DNA from: Bermanella sp036960565
GTDB lineage: Bacteria; Pseudomonadota; Gammaproteobacteria; Pseudomonadales; Oceanobacteraceae
Assembly (NCBI GenBank): GCA_036960565.1
Contig: JBALXQ010000011.1
Coordinates: 55,227 to 119,226, forward strand
Direction: 5' to 3'
Length of the DNA: 64,000 nt
This document shows positions 7,345-16,011 of this stretch, one piece after another. Both the position numbers and the translations under genes were made by a program. Each line of letters opens with the position of its first letter. The stretch's first letter is position 1. The notes under the pieces are model-generated. The model did not search any database and was not told the origin of the DNA. It saw only the letters and a program-made list of their open reading frames with translations.

Positions 7345-8832
7345 ATGACTTCTACAGTATTCGATCTCATTGTGGTGGGTGGTGGCATTAATGGAGCAGG
7401 TATTGCGAGTGATGCCGCTGGCCGAGGATTATCGGTTTATCTATGTGAACAAAATGACTTTGCTTCGGCCACCTCTTCGGCCAGCAGCAAGCTCATTCAC
7501 GGGGGCTTGCGCTACCTTGAACACTATGAATTCAGATTAGTAAGAGAAGCGCTAAAAGAAAGGGAAATACTATTAAAAAACGCCCCTCATTTAGTTAAGC
7601 CGATGCGTTTTATTCTGCCACATCGCCCACACCTAAGACCCGCCTGGATGATTAGAACAGGCTTGTTCATGTACGACCGCCTTGGTAAACGTAAGACTCT
7701 CCAGGGAACCAAAAAAGTTAAATTCAATGGTAGCTCACCTCTTAAGACCGAAATAAAACAGGGTTTTGAGTACGCCGACTGCTGGGTAGACGATGCTAGA
7801 TTGGTCATCACTAATTTACTTCAAGCAAAAAAGAAAGGGGCCGACATACACAATCAAACATGCTGCATTAACGCCAAACAAGTGAACGGTCAATGGCACT
7901 GCCAAATGGAAAATACTGAAACAGGTAAACAGTATCAAGTGATCGCCAAGGTATTAGTGAATGCGGCTGGCCCTTGGGTAGATAAATTCATAAAAGAAAA
8001 TACCCAATCAAAAAGTCCTTACGGTATTCGCTTAATTAAAGGCAGCCATATTGTTGTTCCCCGTATTTATGACGGTAACGAAGCTTTTATTTTACAAAAC
8101 GAAGACAAACGAATTGTATTTGTAATCCCCTATCTTGAAGAGTTCTCTATCATCGGCACCACTGATGTTGAATTTAGTGGCAATCCTTCAGAAGTAAAAA
8201 TTTCCCAAAAAGAAATAGATTACCTATTAACGGTAACAAATGACCACTTTAAACAAAGCTTAAATAAGGATGACCTCATCTGGAGCTACTCAGGAGTAAG
8301 ACCACTATGTGATGACGAGTCGGATAGCCCTTCCGCTATCACTAGAGACTATACTCTTGCGATGAGTGACAACGGTCACGCGCCTATACTTTCGGTCTTT
8401 GGTGGAAAAATCACAACCTATCGAAAGCTGGCCGAAGCAGCTATGGAAAAAATAGCCGAACACTTTGGAGACATGGGAAAGCCTTGGACAAAAAAAGAAT
8501 CATTACCCGGCGGAAACTTCCCCAATGGAAAAACTCGATTTATTGAAGAGCTGGAAAATCGTTTTTTATGGTTAGATAAAAAGGTCATCAATCGTTATGC
8601 AGATGCATACGGAACCCTGTGCTTAACTTTCTTAAATAATATTGAGAGAAGCGAAGATATGGGAGAGGACTTTGGCCACGGGCTATATCGTTGTGAAGTA
8701 GACTATTTGGTTAAACACGAATGGGTAAGAACCGCTGCTGATTTATTGTGGCGCAGAACCAAGTTAGGTTTATTCCTAACGTCTAATCAACAGACACATT
8801 TAAATCAGTACTTAAAAACAATTATTAATTAA
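7345..8832 (+). CDS. glpD: Aerobic glycerol-3-phosphate dehydrogenase
   Basis: This FAD-dependent, membrane-associated enzyme oxidises sn-glycerol 3-phosphate to dihydroxyacetone phosphate and passes electrons to the quinone pool. The 495-residue length matches the family. The N-terminal dinucleotide-binding motif VVGGGINGAGIASDAAGRG is at about residues 10-28. It is followed by the GlpD signature SSKLIHGGLRYLEHYEF and, later, the conserved IGTTD and SVFGGKITTYRKLAE blocks. It follows glpR on the same strand and probably answers to it. A strong terminator follows. Confidence 0.95.
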   Translation: MTSTVFDLIVVGGGINGAGIASDAAGRGLSVYLCEQNDFASATSSASSKLIHGGLRYLEHYEFRLVREALKEREILLKNAPHLVKPMRFILPHRPHLRPAWMIRTGLFMYDRLGKRKTLQGTKKVKFNGSSPLKTEIKQGFEYADCWVDDARLVITNLLQAKKKGADIHNQTCCINAKQVNGQWHCQMENTETGKQYQVIAKVLVNAAGPWVDKFIKENTQSKSPYGIRLIKGSHIVVPRIYDGNEAFILQNEDKRIVFVIPYLEEFSIIGTTDVEFSGNPSEVKISQKEIDYLLTVTNDHFKQSLNKDDLIWSYSGVRPLCDDESDSPSAITRDYTLAMSDNGHAPILSVFGGKITTYRKLAEAAMEKIAEHFGDMGKPWTKKESLPGGNFPNGKTRFIEELENRFLWLDKKVINRYADAYGTLCLTFLNNIERSEDMGEDFGHGLYRCEVDYLVKHEWVRTAADLLWRRTKLGLFLTSNQQTHLNQYLKTIIN

Positions 8833-8839
8833 CAATAAA

Positions 8840-8866
8840 AGGGGCTTTAAATTAAAGCCCCTTTTT
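8840..8866. terminator. Bidirectional terminator between glpD and the DUF2846-like gene
   Basis: A GGGGCTTTAA/TTAAAGCCCC-type hairpin (arms about 8840-8849 and 8852-8862) has an A run before and a T run after it. It can serve both converging genes. Confidence 0.85.
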
Positions 8867-9560
8867 ACCACCACCATTTCATGGTGTTTTCATCTTGTAC
8901 TTCTTCCTCATCTAGGTCGATCACCCGACTATCAAAAACTTCTTCCAGCTCATCTTCAGACAAAGGCCCCTTAGATTTAATATAACGGCCACCATCAGGC
9001 AGCATACGTGTTATTGGCAATTCATTATGAGCTAGTTCCGTAGCCACCAGCATTAAGGGACCATCACCCAAAGCGATATCGTCTGTCATGGTTTGATGTT
9101 CGGCAGCAGGAGGATCTATCTCGCTATAGCGAAGAAAATATACTTTATCTGCCTCCACCGAAAGATTCATTTGAGCGATACGCTTTAAGTCAAATTCAAA
9201 ACTGTCCGTTTTTATACCTTCCAAACCCATTAAAGGGCGACGCATAACAACTTCATAATCTCCTGGCTCCAACTCAAACCAGGTATAACCATTTGCACGA
9301 ATATTAAAAACCCGCTCATCATCAAGGTAAAAACTAGGCGCTTCAATTTCATCCGCCGCCCATTGGCTATTCGGCCGATACACATACAGTAACGCCTTAT
9401 TCTCATAGTCCCAGCGGTTCGCGACTTGATCGTATTCTTTGCCAGAAACAGTTGAGACGTAAGCACCAAAATTATGACCAAGAGACTGGTAAATGTGCAA
9501 ACAGCCAGTGCTATTTATTAGTACAAATGTAATAAAAAAACTGAGTATTATTTTTATCAT
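8865..9560 (-). CDS. DUF2846-like lipoprotein
   Basis: Using the ATG at 9560, the 231-residue product starts with a lipoprotein leader whose lipobox ends in NSTGC (Cys about residue 20). The core resembles the DUF2846 beta domain: LLYVYRP, then FYLDDERV, ANGYTWFELEPGDYEV and YFLRYSE. This family is periplasm-facing and of unknown function. The acidic C-terminal tail (SEDELEEVFDSRVIDLDEEE) is a local feature. An in-frame start further upstream (9647) was rejected because it would bury the lipoprotein leader. The gene is divergent from the tandem secreted pair at 9675. Confidence 0.7.
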   Translation of the reverse strand: MIKIILSFFITFVLINSTGCLHIYQSLGHNFGAYVSTVSGKEYDQVANRWDYENKALLYVYRPNSQWAADEIEAPSFYLDDERVFNIRANGYTWFELEPGDYEVVMRRPLMGLEGIKTDSFEFDLKRIAQMNLSVEADKVYFLRYSEIDPPAAEHQTMTDDIALGDGPLMLVATELAHNELPITRMLPDGGRYIKSKGPLSEDELEEVFDSRVIDLDEEEVQDENTMKWWW

Positions 9561-9674
9561 TCTAGACTCAATATGCCAACGCCTGTTACTTGAAGCGAAG
9601 GCTTTCCAAAAGTTCCCACATGATGCCATAATTACAAAAAATAACAAAACAACAGCTAATTGGATCTCACCATC

Positions 9675-10214
9675 ATGGAACGTATTTCTTCTGGATTTTG
9701 CAAGGTAGTAGCTGTACTTGCACCGCTTACCATATTGCCGTTTGCTCTAGCGGAGGACAGTGTTCGCGTTGGAGAAGATTATTATGGCAATGACATAAAT
9801 GCAGCTGTTTTAGAAGCGTCTGAAAATACTAGAAGGCTGGATTACTCCCATACATATTGGTACAACCGCTCCACATCCGAATCATTTTCTTTACCCAAAA
9901 TGCAATCCAATGATTTGGAAGGTTCAAATTTGCCAGGAGCTTTAGGGGCGACTGCAGCTGGTGGGGATATAAGTGCAATTCAAGAAGATGTCGCTGGAGT
10001 AGACCAGATTACGACTATAGAACAAAACAATAAAAATTCGGAGCAGCTTCAATCTACACAAGCTCAGAACATCAGCCTAGGCAATACAGAAGTCACACCT
10101 GAGCCCTTTAATTTAATCTTGGAACAAAGCGTTCATCAGTTTCCAAATGGTGATACGGTCACGACCCAAGGGATATACTCTGGAAGTGTTCTAACAAGCA
10201 CTCCCAGACCCTAA
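9675..10214 (+). CDS. Secreted protein, first of a tandem paralogous pair
   Basis: The ATG at 9675 gives 179 residues and a signal peptide of about 26 residues ending in FALA. A TTG at 9660 is also in frame. The first 50 mature residues contain a conserved block, DYYGNDINAAVLEASEN followed by DYSHTYWYNRSTSES, which recurs in the next gene. The rest is rich in Gln, Asn, Ser and Thr, probably disordered, and ends in STPRP. No known domain was recognised. The 7 bp gap to its paralog implies one transcript. Confidence 0.6.
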   Translation: MERISSGFCKVVAVLAPLTILPFALAEDSVRVGEDYYGNDINAAVLEASENTRRLDYSHTYWYNRSTSESFSLPKMQSNDLEGSNLPGALGATAAGGDISAIQEDVAGVDQITTIEQNNKNSEQLQSTQAQNISLGNTEVTPEPFNLILEQSVHQFPNGDTVTTQGIYSGSVLTSTPRP

Positions 10215-10221
10215 TTGTAAT

Positions 10222-10692
10222 ATGAGCATTCACATGAAAAATACGACACTTTTTTTAGGGCTATTTTTATTACCAATAATAAGCTCTGCCATAGAGCCAA
10301 TGGATGGTTATTATTCAAATGATTTATTGGGCGCTGTAGACGAAGCTAAAGAAACACCCCACCATTATGATTACAGCAATACTTATCGCTATAAACGTAC
10401 CACAGCACAAAGCATCAATTTAAATCAGATTGATTTACAAGAATTGGAAAAAACACATTTAAGCATGACGGCCAAAAACAATGACAAGAATGATATTTTA
10501 GAAGACCCAACTTCACCAGACACATTTAAAATTAGCGAAGTATTTCAAACCATAGGTGAGAATGAACAAGGTCTAGGGCCGCTTTCAAATACACTACCTA
10601 AAAATACCGGTAGAAGCGTTTCGCTAATGGGGGAATTATCCAGTTTCGGTATTCGAAATGAGTCGACATTACATTCAACAACTAGGCCTTAA
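10222..10692 (+). CDS. Secreted protein, second of a tandem paralogous pair
   Basis: This 156-residue protein has a signal peptide (about 1-23; Met5 at 10234 is an alternative start). It repeats the block of its neighbour as GYYSNDLLGAVDEAKE followed by DYSNTYRYKRTTAQS. About 20 positions are identical over some 50 residues. It too has a polar, low-complexity tail ending in STTRP. The shared head and shared Arg-Pro terminus with divergent middles indicate an old duplication under selection at both ends. No family was recognised. Confidence 0.6.
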   Translation: MSIHMKNTTLFLGLFLLPIISSAIEPMDGYYSNDLLGAVDEAKETPHHYDYSNTYRYKRTTAQSINLNQIDLQELEKTHLSMTAKNNDKNDILEDPTSPDTFKISEVFQTIGENEQGLGPLSNTLPKNTGRSVSLMGELSSFGIRNESTLHSTTRP

Positions 10693-10718
10693 GATAGTAA
10701 GGCCTATTATTTTTACCA

Positions 10719-11609
10719 TTAGATAGAATCAGCAAGCCAAGCCCGCGCTTTTTCGGTACGAGCCAAACGAGCCTTAGATGCAATTAGGAATACTTTTTTA
10801 TCTCGGTACCAGCTTTCCGTGAAATTATTAGACAAGGATTGAAATCCTTTTTCAAAAAGGCCCACCAGAATTTCAAACTCACCAAACAAAGCTGATATAT
10901 GAAGGTGCTGCCAATAAGAGTCCTGAGGTTTTTGAGATAGAATTGCCGAGATTAACAAAATGCTTTTTTCTATTATACGAGGCTCTAATTGAGATCGTGT
11001 AGATTTAGATAAAATTAAAGACGTAAATGCCATTAGCACATGTAGATCTTCTATATAGCGAAAGCGCTTACTAAAATCTACATGCCCATCTCCCGATAAA
11101 ACCATACCTTGTGCATGACTTAACTCGATAGTTCCATGACTCACCTCTGGCAACATGCCAATGTCGGGCATTGGTTTAAAGCACACATTTTCATTATCTT
11201 GAGATACTAAAACTGCTTTCAGTAATGGCCGCCCATCAATCTCACCTGCTTTGGCAATAATAATTAGCTGCTTTGCTTGTTCTGCCATACTAACAAAACT
11301 TTTTTTACCGCAAACAATGCCTAGGTCATCTACTGTTGTTTGTATTTGTCTGGGATGATTCCCTTGAGCTTCACTCACGCAAAGCGCAGCCCATTGAGCG
11401 GAATCAAGCTCAGGTAGCAATAGTTGCAATGCGCAGCGATACCCCAACGCAAAGCTTTGACCAATAGAGCTAGTCCGCATCCCTAACGTTAAAACCGCTT
11501 TCAGGCTGTCCGACTTATCTTGCTTTAATACAGCTTGCGAAAAATCATTAAAATTTATGTATTCACTTTGTTTTAGTTGCTGATCAATAATACTAAACAT
11601 GGCGCTCAT
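10719..11609 (-). CDS. Acyl-CoA dehydrogenase-like protein, short and divergent
   Basis: This 296-residue protein resembles the middle and C-terminal parts of acyl-CoA dehydrogenases. The block ALCVSEAQGNHPRQIQTTV (about 87-105) and the following GKKSFVSMAEQAKQLIIIAK correspond to the family's substrate/FAD-site beta domain. The C-terminal part is helical. It is about 80 residues shorter than usual acyl-CoA dehydrogenases, and no clear catalytic glutamate could be placed, so activity is uncertain. Its ATG directly follows the TGA of the upstream coiled-coil gene (TGAATG), which suggests translational coupling. Confidence 0.55.
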   Translation of the reverse strand: MSAMFSIIDQQLKQSEYINFNDFSQAVLKQDKSDSLKAVLTLGMRTSSIGQSFALGYRCALQLLLPELDSAQWAALCVSEAQGNHPRQIQTTVDDLGIVCGKKSFVSMAEQAKQLIIIAKAGEIDGRPLLKAVLVSQDNENVCFKPMPDIGMLPEVSHGTIELSHAQGMVLSGDGHVDFSKRFRYIEDLHVLMAFTSLILSKSTRSQLEPRIIEKSILLISAILSQKPQDSYWQHLHISALFGEFEILVGLFEKGFQSLSNNFTESWYRDKKVFLIASKARLARTEKARAWLADSI

Positions 11610-12419
11610 TCATTGTGCAGGAGTGATGGCTGGCGCAGAAGGCTTACTCACTTGAGCCTTCTTAATAGATTTAATTTCTTTATCCAATGCATTAATTCGC
11701 TTCATTAACTGTAAACGAGTTGCATCCATGGCTTTAAGCCCCTTCTCATGATCCTTAAGGGTTTTTGATACGCCTTTTGGAAAAGCCGCTATGGCTTTGT
11801 CATGTTTTTTAAGCGTTTTAGCCAAGTCTTTTGGTAAAGCCTTAATGCTCTTTTCCACCTTACTTTTCTGAACATCGACACTAGACTGAATTTGTTTTAA
11901 AGCTGCCACTGTTTCTGACTTATTCTGGTTTATGTCAGCAGATAAAGACTTTTCTTGCTTCACTAGATCCTTTGACATTAAGTCAATCTTACCTGTGTAA
12001 CGAGTTACCATCTTGCTTTGGTCATCTAGGCGTTCTTTATTTTTTCTAATATTTTTCTTATTTTGCTTATTAGCGATATCCCATAATTTTCTAATTTCAT
12101 GATCCATATCTTTCATCATGATTTTCATGGCATCCACCGATAAATTGGATTGCTCATCGGTATTGGTAAGCTTCGCTTGCAAAATGGTGATCGCTTGAAG
12201 TTGCAAATCTGATTGTTTTTTAACCTGTTGAAATTGAACCAACAAGGCACCTGATAATAGCAAGGCAAAAACTGTCAAAGCCCATAAGGCTTTACTGGTA
12301 CCAGCGGGCTGGGGCGTTTTAGCAGTACGAGTAGACTTAGTCACACGCTGACGACTGGCAATTTCTTCTCGACTTAGCGCTATGGAGGCCAAATGTTCAG
12401 GCTCTTTATCTTTATTCAT
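11610..12419 (-). CDS. Single-pass membrane protein with long coiled coil
   Basis: Starting at the ATG at 12419 gives 269 residues: a basic, Ser/Thr-rich cytoplasmic head, one transmembrane helix (about 46-65, ALWALTVFALLLSGALLVQF), then about 180 residues of lysine-rich heptad-like helix with repeated KALPKDLAKTLKKHDK-type units, and a Pro/Ala-rich end. An extension to 12539 is open but does not look like a leader. The architecture suggests a periplasmic filament or scaffold. No family was recognised. It is coupled to the acyl-CoA-dehydrogenase-like gene downstream. Confidence 0.6.
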   Translation of the reverse strand: MNKDKEPEHLASIALSREEIASRQRVTKSTRTAKTPQPAGTSKALWALTVFALLLSGALLVQFQQVKKQSDLQLQAITILQAKLTNTDEQSNLSVDAMKIMMKDMDHEIRKLWDIANKQNKKNIRKNKERLDDQSKMVTRYTGKIDLMSKDLVKQEKSLSADINQNKSETVAALKQIQSSVDVQKSKVEKSIKALPKDLAKTLKKHDKAIAAFPKGVSKTLKDHEKGLKAMDATRLQLMKRINALDKEIKSIKKAQVSKPSAPAITPAQ

Positions 12420-12664
12420 AGTTTTCCGCTTAAGCCGAGTAGAAGGATTATTAATAGGTCCACCATTGTCGCAGGCAGTAAAAATTTGGCAAGTCACTAA
12501 GCAATGATAAAGCGCACATCCTGTGAATATAATTGCCACACTTTTTTCATGGTTAGATAAGGGGCTGTTCTAGTGTTATTATTGCCCATACTCATATGTA
12601 GGTATGTAAAAAAATCTACAGATTGAATGATGATTGAGAGTTCCACACTACTTAGGAGAGCCAA

Positions 12665-13249
12665 ATGGCGTTCGAACTACCAGCACTACCTTTTGCCAAA
12701 GATGCACTAGAGCCACATATTTCTGCCGAAACACTAGATTTTCACCATGGCAAGCACCACAACACTTACGTTACTAAGCTAAATGGCCTAGTTGAAGGGA
12801 CTGATCTGGCGGAAAAGTCTCTTGAAGAAATCATCAAGACTTCTTCTGGTGGCATATTCAACAATGCTGCACAAATCTGGAACCACACGTTCTACTGGAA
12901 CAGCCTAAGCCCTAACGGTGGCGGTGCTGCTACTGGTGCGCTTGCCGATGCTATTAATAACGCTTTTGGTTCATTTGACGAGTTCCAAGCTAAATTTAAC
13001 GATTCAGCAGTAAATAACTTTGGTGCAAGTTGGACCTGGTTAGTGAAAAAAGCTGACGGTTCTTTGGATATCGTTAACACTTCAAATGCAGCCACCCCAA
13101 TCACAGAAGAGGGTGTTACCCCTCTTATGACGGTTGATTTGTGGGAACACGCTTATTACATTGATTACCGCAACGTTCGTCCTGCTTACCTTAAAGGTTT
13201 CTGGGCACTGATAAACTGGGAATTTGCTAACGAAAACTTTGCCAAGTAA
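12665..13249 (+). CDS. sodB: Iron superoxide dismutase
   Basis: This 194-residue cytoplasmic Fe-SOD disproportionates superoxide to peroxide and oxygen. Metal ligands are H27, H74, D158 and H162 (in DLWEHAYYIDYRN). The pattern NNAAQIWNHTFYWNSL and the Phe/Gln-rich active site are typical of the iron rather than the manganese type. The start is fixed by the preceding TTAGGAGAGCCAAATG. It is monocistronic, with several hairpins in the 3' untranslated region. Confidence 0.97.
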   Translation: MAFELPALPFAKDALEPHISAETLDFHHGKHHNTYVTKLNGLVEGTDLAEKSLEEIIKTSSGGIFNNAAQIWNHTFYWNSLSPNGGGAATGALADAINNAFGSFDEFQAKFNDSAVNNFGASWTWLVKKADGSLDIVNTSNAATPITEEGVTPLMTVDLWEHAYYIDYRNVRPAYLKGFWALINWEFANENFAK

Positions 13250-13270
13250 TTATTACTGAGCAAGTATTCT

Positions 13271-13298
13271 CCTAGAATCTGTTTCCTACGATTCTAGG
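13271..13298 (+). repeat. Perfect inverted repeat in the sodB 3' region
   Basis: CCTAGAATC (13271-13279) and GATTCTAGG (13290-13298) form a 9-bp stem with a 10-base loop. No T run follows, so it is not itself a terminator. A second imperfect hairpin (about 13321-13347) lies between it and the sodB terminator. Confidence 0.5.
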
Positions 13299-13372
13299 TA
13301 GCGTCCCTCCCAGGACATCTCTAAAATATTGCTCCTGCAATTTTAAGATACAGGCCATCCTTGGCCATAAAG

Positions 13373-13397
13373 ACAGGCCTAGCGCCTGTTTTTTTTG
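13373..13397 (+). terminator. sodB terminator
   Basis: ACAGGC/GCCTGT (13373-13378 and 13384-13389) with a 5-base loop is followed by a run of Ts to 13397. It ends the sodB transcript about 125 bp after the stop codon. Confidence 0.8.
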
Positions 13398-13443
13398 GAG
13401 AAAATTCACGTAAACTAAGGCCAAATTATTTAGGTATGATCAA

Positions 13444-14022
13444 ATGGCCCGATTAGTACTAGGTTCCAGCTCTCCTTTTCGTAAAGCCTTACTTGAAAAA
13501 CTCGATTTAAGTTTCGACTGTGACAGTCCAGATATAGATGAAACACCTATGGAGGGAGAGTCACCCAAAGATATGGTAGCCCGCTTAGCCAAACTTAAAG
13601 CCCAAGCCATTGCTGAACGTCACCCTCAGTCAATTATTATTGCCAGCGATCAATGCGCCACACTCGATGGTAAAATCATCGGCAAACCAGGTGACCACAA
13701 AAGTGCGGTTAAGCAGTTACAGGAAGCCCGCGGAAGAACGGTTACTTTTTATACAAGCTTATGTGTATTTAACGCCGCTACCAATCAGTTTGAAGAATGC
13801 ATTGAACCCTTCTATGTGTACTTTAGAGCGCTAACAGACAGTCAAATTGAGAATTATTTACAAAAAGAGCAACCCTATAATTGTGCAGGTAGCTTTAAGT
13901 CGGAAGGATTAGGCATTAGTTTGTTTGAACGTTTAGAAGGGAATGATCCCAATACCTTAATTGGCTTGCCGCTCATTCAACTTATTAAGATGTTAGAGCG
14001 TTTTCACATACAGGTTATTTAG
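13444..14022 (+). CDS. maf: Maf family nucleotide pyrophosphatase (YceF type)
   Basis: This 192-residue protein of the Maf/ITPase-like fold hydrolyses non-canonical NTPs; the YceF subgroup prefers 7-methyl-GTP. Seen here are the N-terminal LVLGSSSPFRKALLEKL, the DIDETP block, the catalytic-site IIIASDQCATLDG (Asp about 69) and the late LIGLPLIQLIKML. The SDQC form and the C-terminal GLPL block point to YceF rather than YhdE. The gene stands alone between sodB and gspD. Confidence 0.9.
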   Translation: MARLVLGSSSPFRKALLEKLDLSFDCDSPDIDETPMEGESPKDMVARLAKLKAQAIAERHPQSIIIASDQCATLDGKIIGKPGDHKSAVKQLQEARGRTVTFYTSLCVFNAATNQFEECIEPFYVYFRALTDSQIENYLQKEQPYNCAGSFKSEGLGISLFERLEGNDPNTLIGLPLIQLIKMLERFHIQVI

Positions 14023-14036
14023 TTCTTTTCAGGTTC

Positions 14037-14064
14037 CGGGCTTAAAGCTGCTGCTTAAAGCCCG
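14037..14064. terminator. Hairpin between converging maf and gspD
   Basis: CGGGCTTAAAGC (14037-14048) and GCTTAAAGCCCG (14053-14064) pair with one mismatch over a TGCT loop. No strong T run follows on either strand, so termination is probable but not certain. Confidence 0.5.
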
Positions 14065-14092
14065 AATATAAGCGCTAACTATTGTGCACTAT

Positions 14093-16009
14093 CTATTGTG
14101 AAAAAATAGACTGTAACTTGGCATCTATGCCTTCTGCGCCAATTTGATCGCTCAGGTCAACTTCATATATGCCATCATACTTACGACGTAATATATCTCT
14201 ACTATCTTCCTTGTTAAGCACTATCGTGGTCTTTAAGAAAACGATTAGGTTTTGTTTAACATGGCTTTCACTGGAAGATCGGAATAACCAACCTAGGATA
14301 GGAATATCCCCCAGGAAAGGCACCTTGCTTTGGCTCTCTTGCACTGCATCGCGAATTAAGCCACCAAGCATGATAATCTCACCATTTTCTGCCAGTACCT
14401 GGGTCTTAATAGAGCGTTTATTAGTTATTAAGTCAGCTTGACCCTCTACCGCGGTAGCTTCGACACTTTCTGTGCTCTGCTCCACTTCAAGTCGAATAAA
14501 TTTACCATCTTGTACATGAGGCACCACTTTGAGTGTGGTACCTATGTCTTCTCGAGAAATAGTGGTAAACGGATTTGAATTGGATGTACTTGACGATGTA
14601 CCGGTAACAAAAGGAACGTTCTGCCCAACAATAATCTCTGCCTCTTGGTTATCCAATGTCATAATACTGGGTGTACTTAACAAGTTGGCATTACTGACCG
14701 ATTCCAAAGCTTGAACCAAGATAGCAAATTCATTGCCATTGGATAAACTGCCACCCGCACCCAGGGTAAACCCTGCACCAAGTGTCGGCGCACCGGTTGA
14801 AATTCCCGTTAAGAAGCTGGATAAACTGGTGCCAGCATCGCTGAAGTTAGTAGCCGTTAACGGTGTAGTTGAGTCACTATCGCCATCAAGCGCATCTACG
14901 TCCACCACTCCCATTTGTACACCCACACGATCATCTATAGAACCCGTTACTTCGACGATGGCAGCTTCAATCAATACCTGAGCTCGGCGAACATCTAATT
15001 GAGAGACGATTTCTTTAATTTCAGACATCACCGAAGGCTCAGCTCGAACCACTAACGCATTCAACCCTTCGTCGGCATAAATGCTGACCTTGCTGGACGC
15101 CTTGTTTTTATCATCCTTTACATCCCCCATGAGATTCTTCAATAAATCCGCCAGCTCTTTGGCATCGGCATGCTGCAAACGTAACACTGAAGCTTTACCC
15201 GAAAACTTGGACGGCTGATCCAGGGTGATGATCAGTTTTTTAATCCTTTCACGGGCAGTCTTTTCGCCACGAATAATCAGGCGATTAGCCCGCTCATCGG
15301 CGACCACACGAATACGTCCTGCAACACCACTCACACCTTTACCCTTGCCGCCTTCACTCACTTTATCAGGGTCTAAACTGGTTAAAACTTTTACGATGTC
15401 GCCTACCCACGCTTCTTCTAACTGCACAACTTCCAGTTCAGAAACACCAGATCCATCTAACCTTTTAATAATTTTTTCCAGACGATCAATATTCGATGCG
15501 TGATCGGTCACAATCAGCGCATTAGCACTTTTTACACCGGCTAAATGACCATATTTAGCGACCATGGGTCTTAATATAGGAACTAGATCCAATGCTGGAG
15601 TTTCTTTGATCTGAATCACTTGGGTAATTAACTGTTCACCCTTTATTGAAACACCTGTTGGCATGCCGCCTTGTTGCTTGCTGTTATTCTGCTGAACAAT
15701 TTTAACAACACTACCAGCTGGAATTGCAGCAAAACCATGAACGCCCAACACAGACTGAAACATTTCATACACATCATGCTTGTTCATATCGGTGTCAGAA
15801 ACGATCGTGACCTTGCCCTTTACCCGAGGGTCAATAACAAAGCTTTTACCGGTAATATTGGCAATCTGTGAAATAAAGGCTTTTATATCCGCCTCTTTCA
15901 AATTTACTTTCCAGGTTTGCTCTTCTTTAGCCCAAACCTGCGCGCTGGGCAGGGCAACTAAAAAGACAACGAGAGCGATCCATTTTTTTATTTTCATATT
16001 CATGGCCAT
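14093..16009 (-). CDS. gspD: Type II secretion secretin GspD
   Basis: GspD forms the outer-membrane channel of the type II secretion system. The 638-residue protein has a signal peptide (about 1-27), an N0 domain (about 32-100), N1-N3 repeats (about 125-330, each with an alternating strand-helix pattern and a LIVRAE/LIIRGE/LIVTDH block), and the secretin domain ending with the VPFLGDIPILGWLFRSSS signature. No obvious C-terminal S domain for a pilotin was seen. It starts 2 bp after the gspC stop. The remaining gsp genes (E-M) are not in the window. Confidence 0.95.
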   Translation of the reverse strand: MAMNMKIKKWIALVVFLVALPSAQVWAKEEQTWKVNLKEADIKAFISQIANITGKSFVIDPRVKGKVTIVSDTDMNKHDVYEMFQSVLGVHGFAAIPAGSVVKIVQQNNSKQQGGMPTGVSIKGEQLITQVIQIKETPALDLVPILRPMVAKYGHLAGVKSANALIVTDHASNIDRLEKIIKRLDGSGVSELEVVQLEEAWVGDIVKVLTSLDPDKVSEGGKGKGVSGVAGRIRVVADERANRLIIRGEKTARERIKKLIITLDQPSKFSGKASVLRLQHADAKELADLLKNLMGDVKDDKNKASSKVSIYADEGLNALVVRAEPSVMSEIKEIVSQLDVRRAQVLIEAAIVEVTGSIDDRVGVQMGVVDVDALDGDSDSTTPLTATNFSDAGTSLSSFLTGISTGAPTLGAGFTLGAGGSLSNGNEFAILVQALESVSNANLLSTPSIMTLDNQEAEIIVGQNVPFVTGTSSSTSNSNPFTTISREDIGTTLKVVPHVQDGKFIRLEVEQSTESVEATAVEGQADLITNKRSIKTQVLAENGEIIMLGGLIRDAVQESQSKVPFLGDIPILGWLFRSSSESHVKQNLIVFLKTTIVLNKEDSRDILRRKYDGIYEVDLSDQIGAEGIDAKLQSIFSQ

Positions 16010-16011
16010 AA

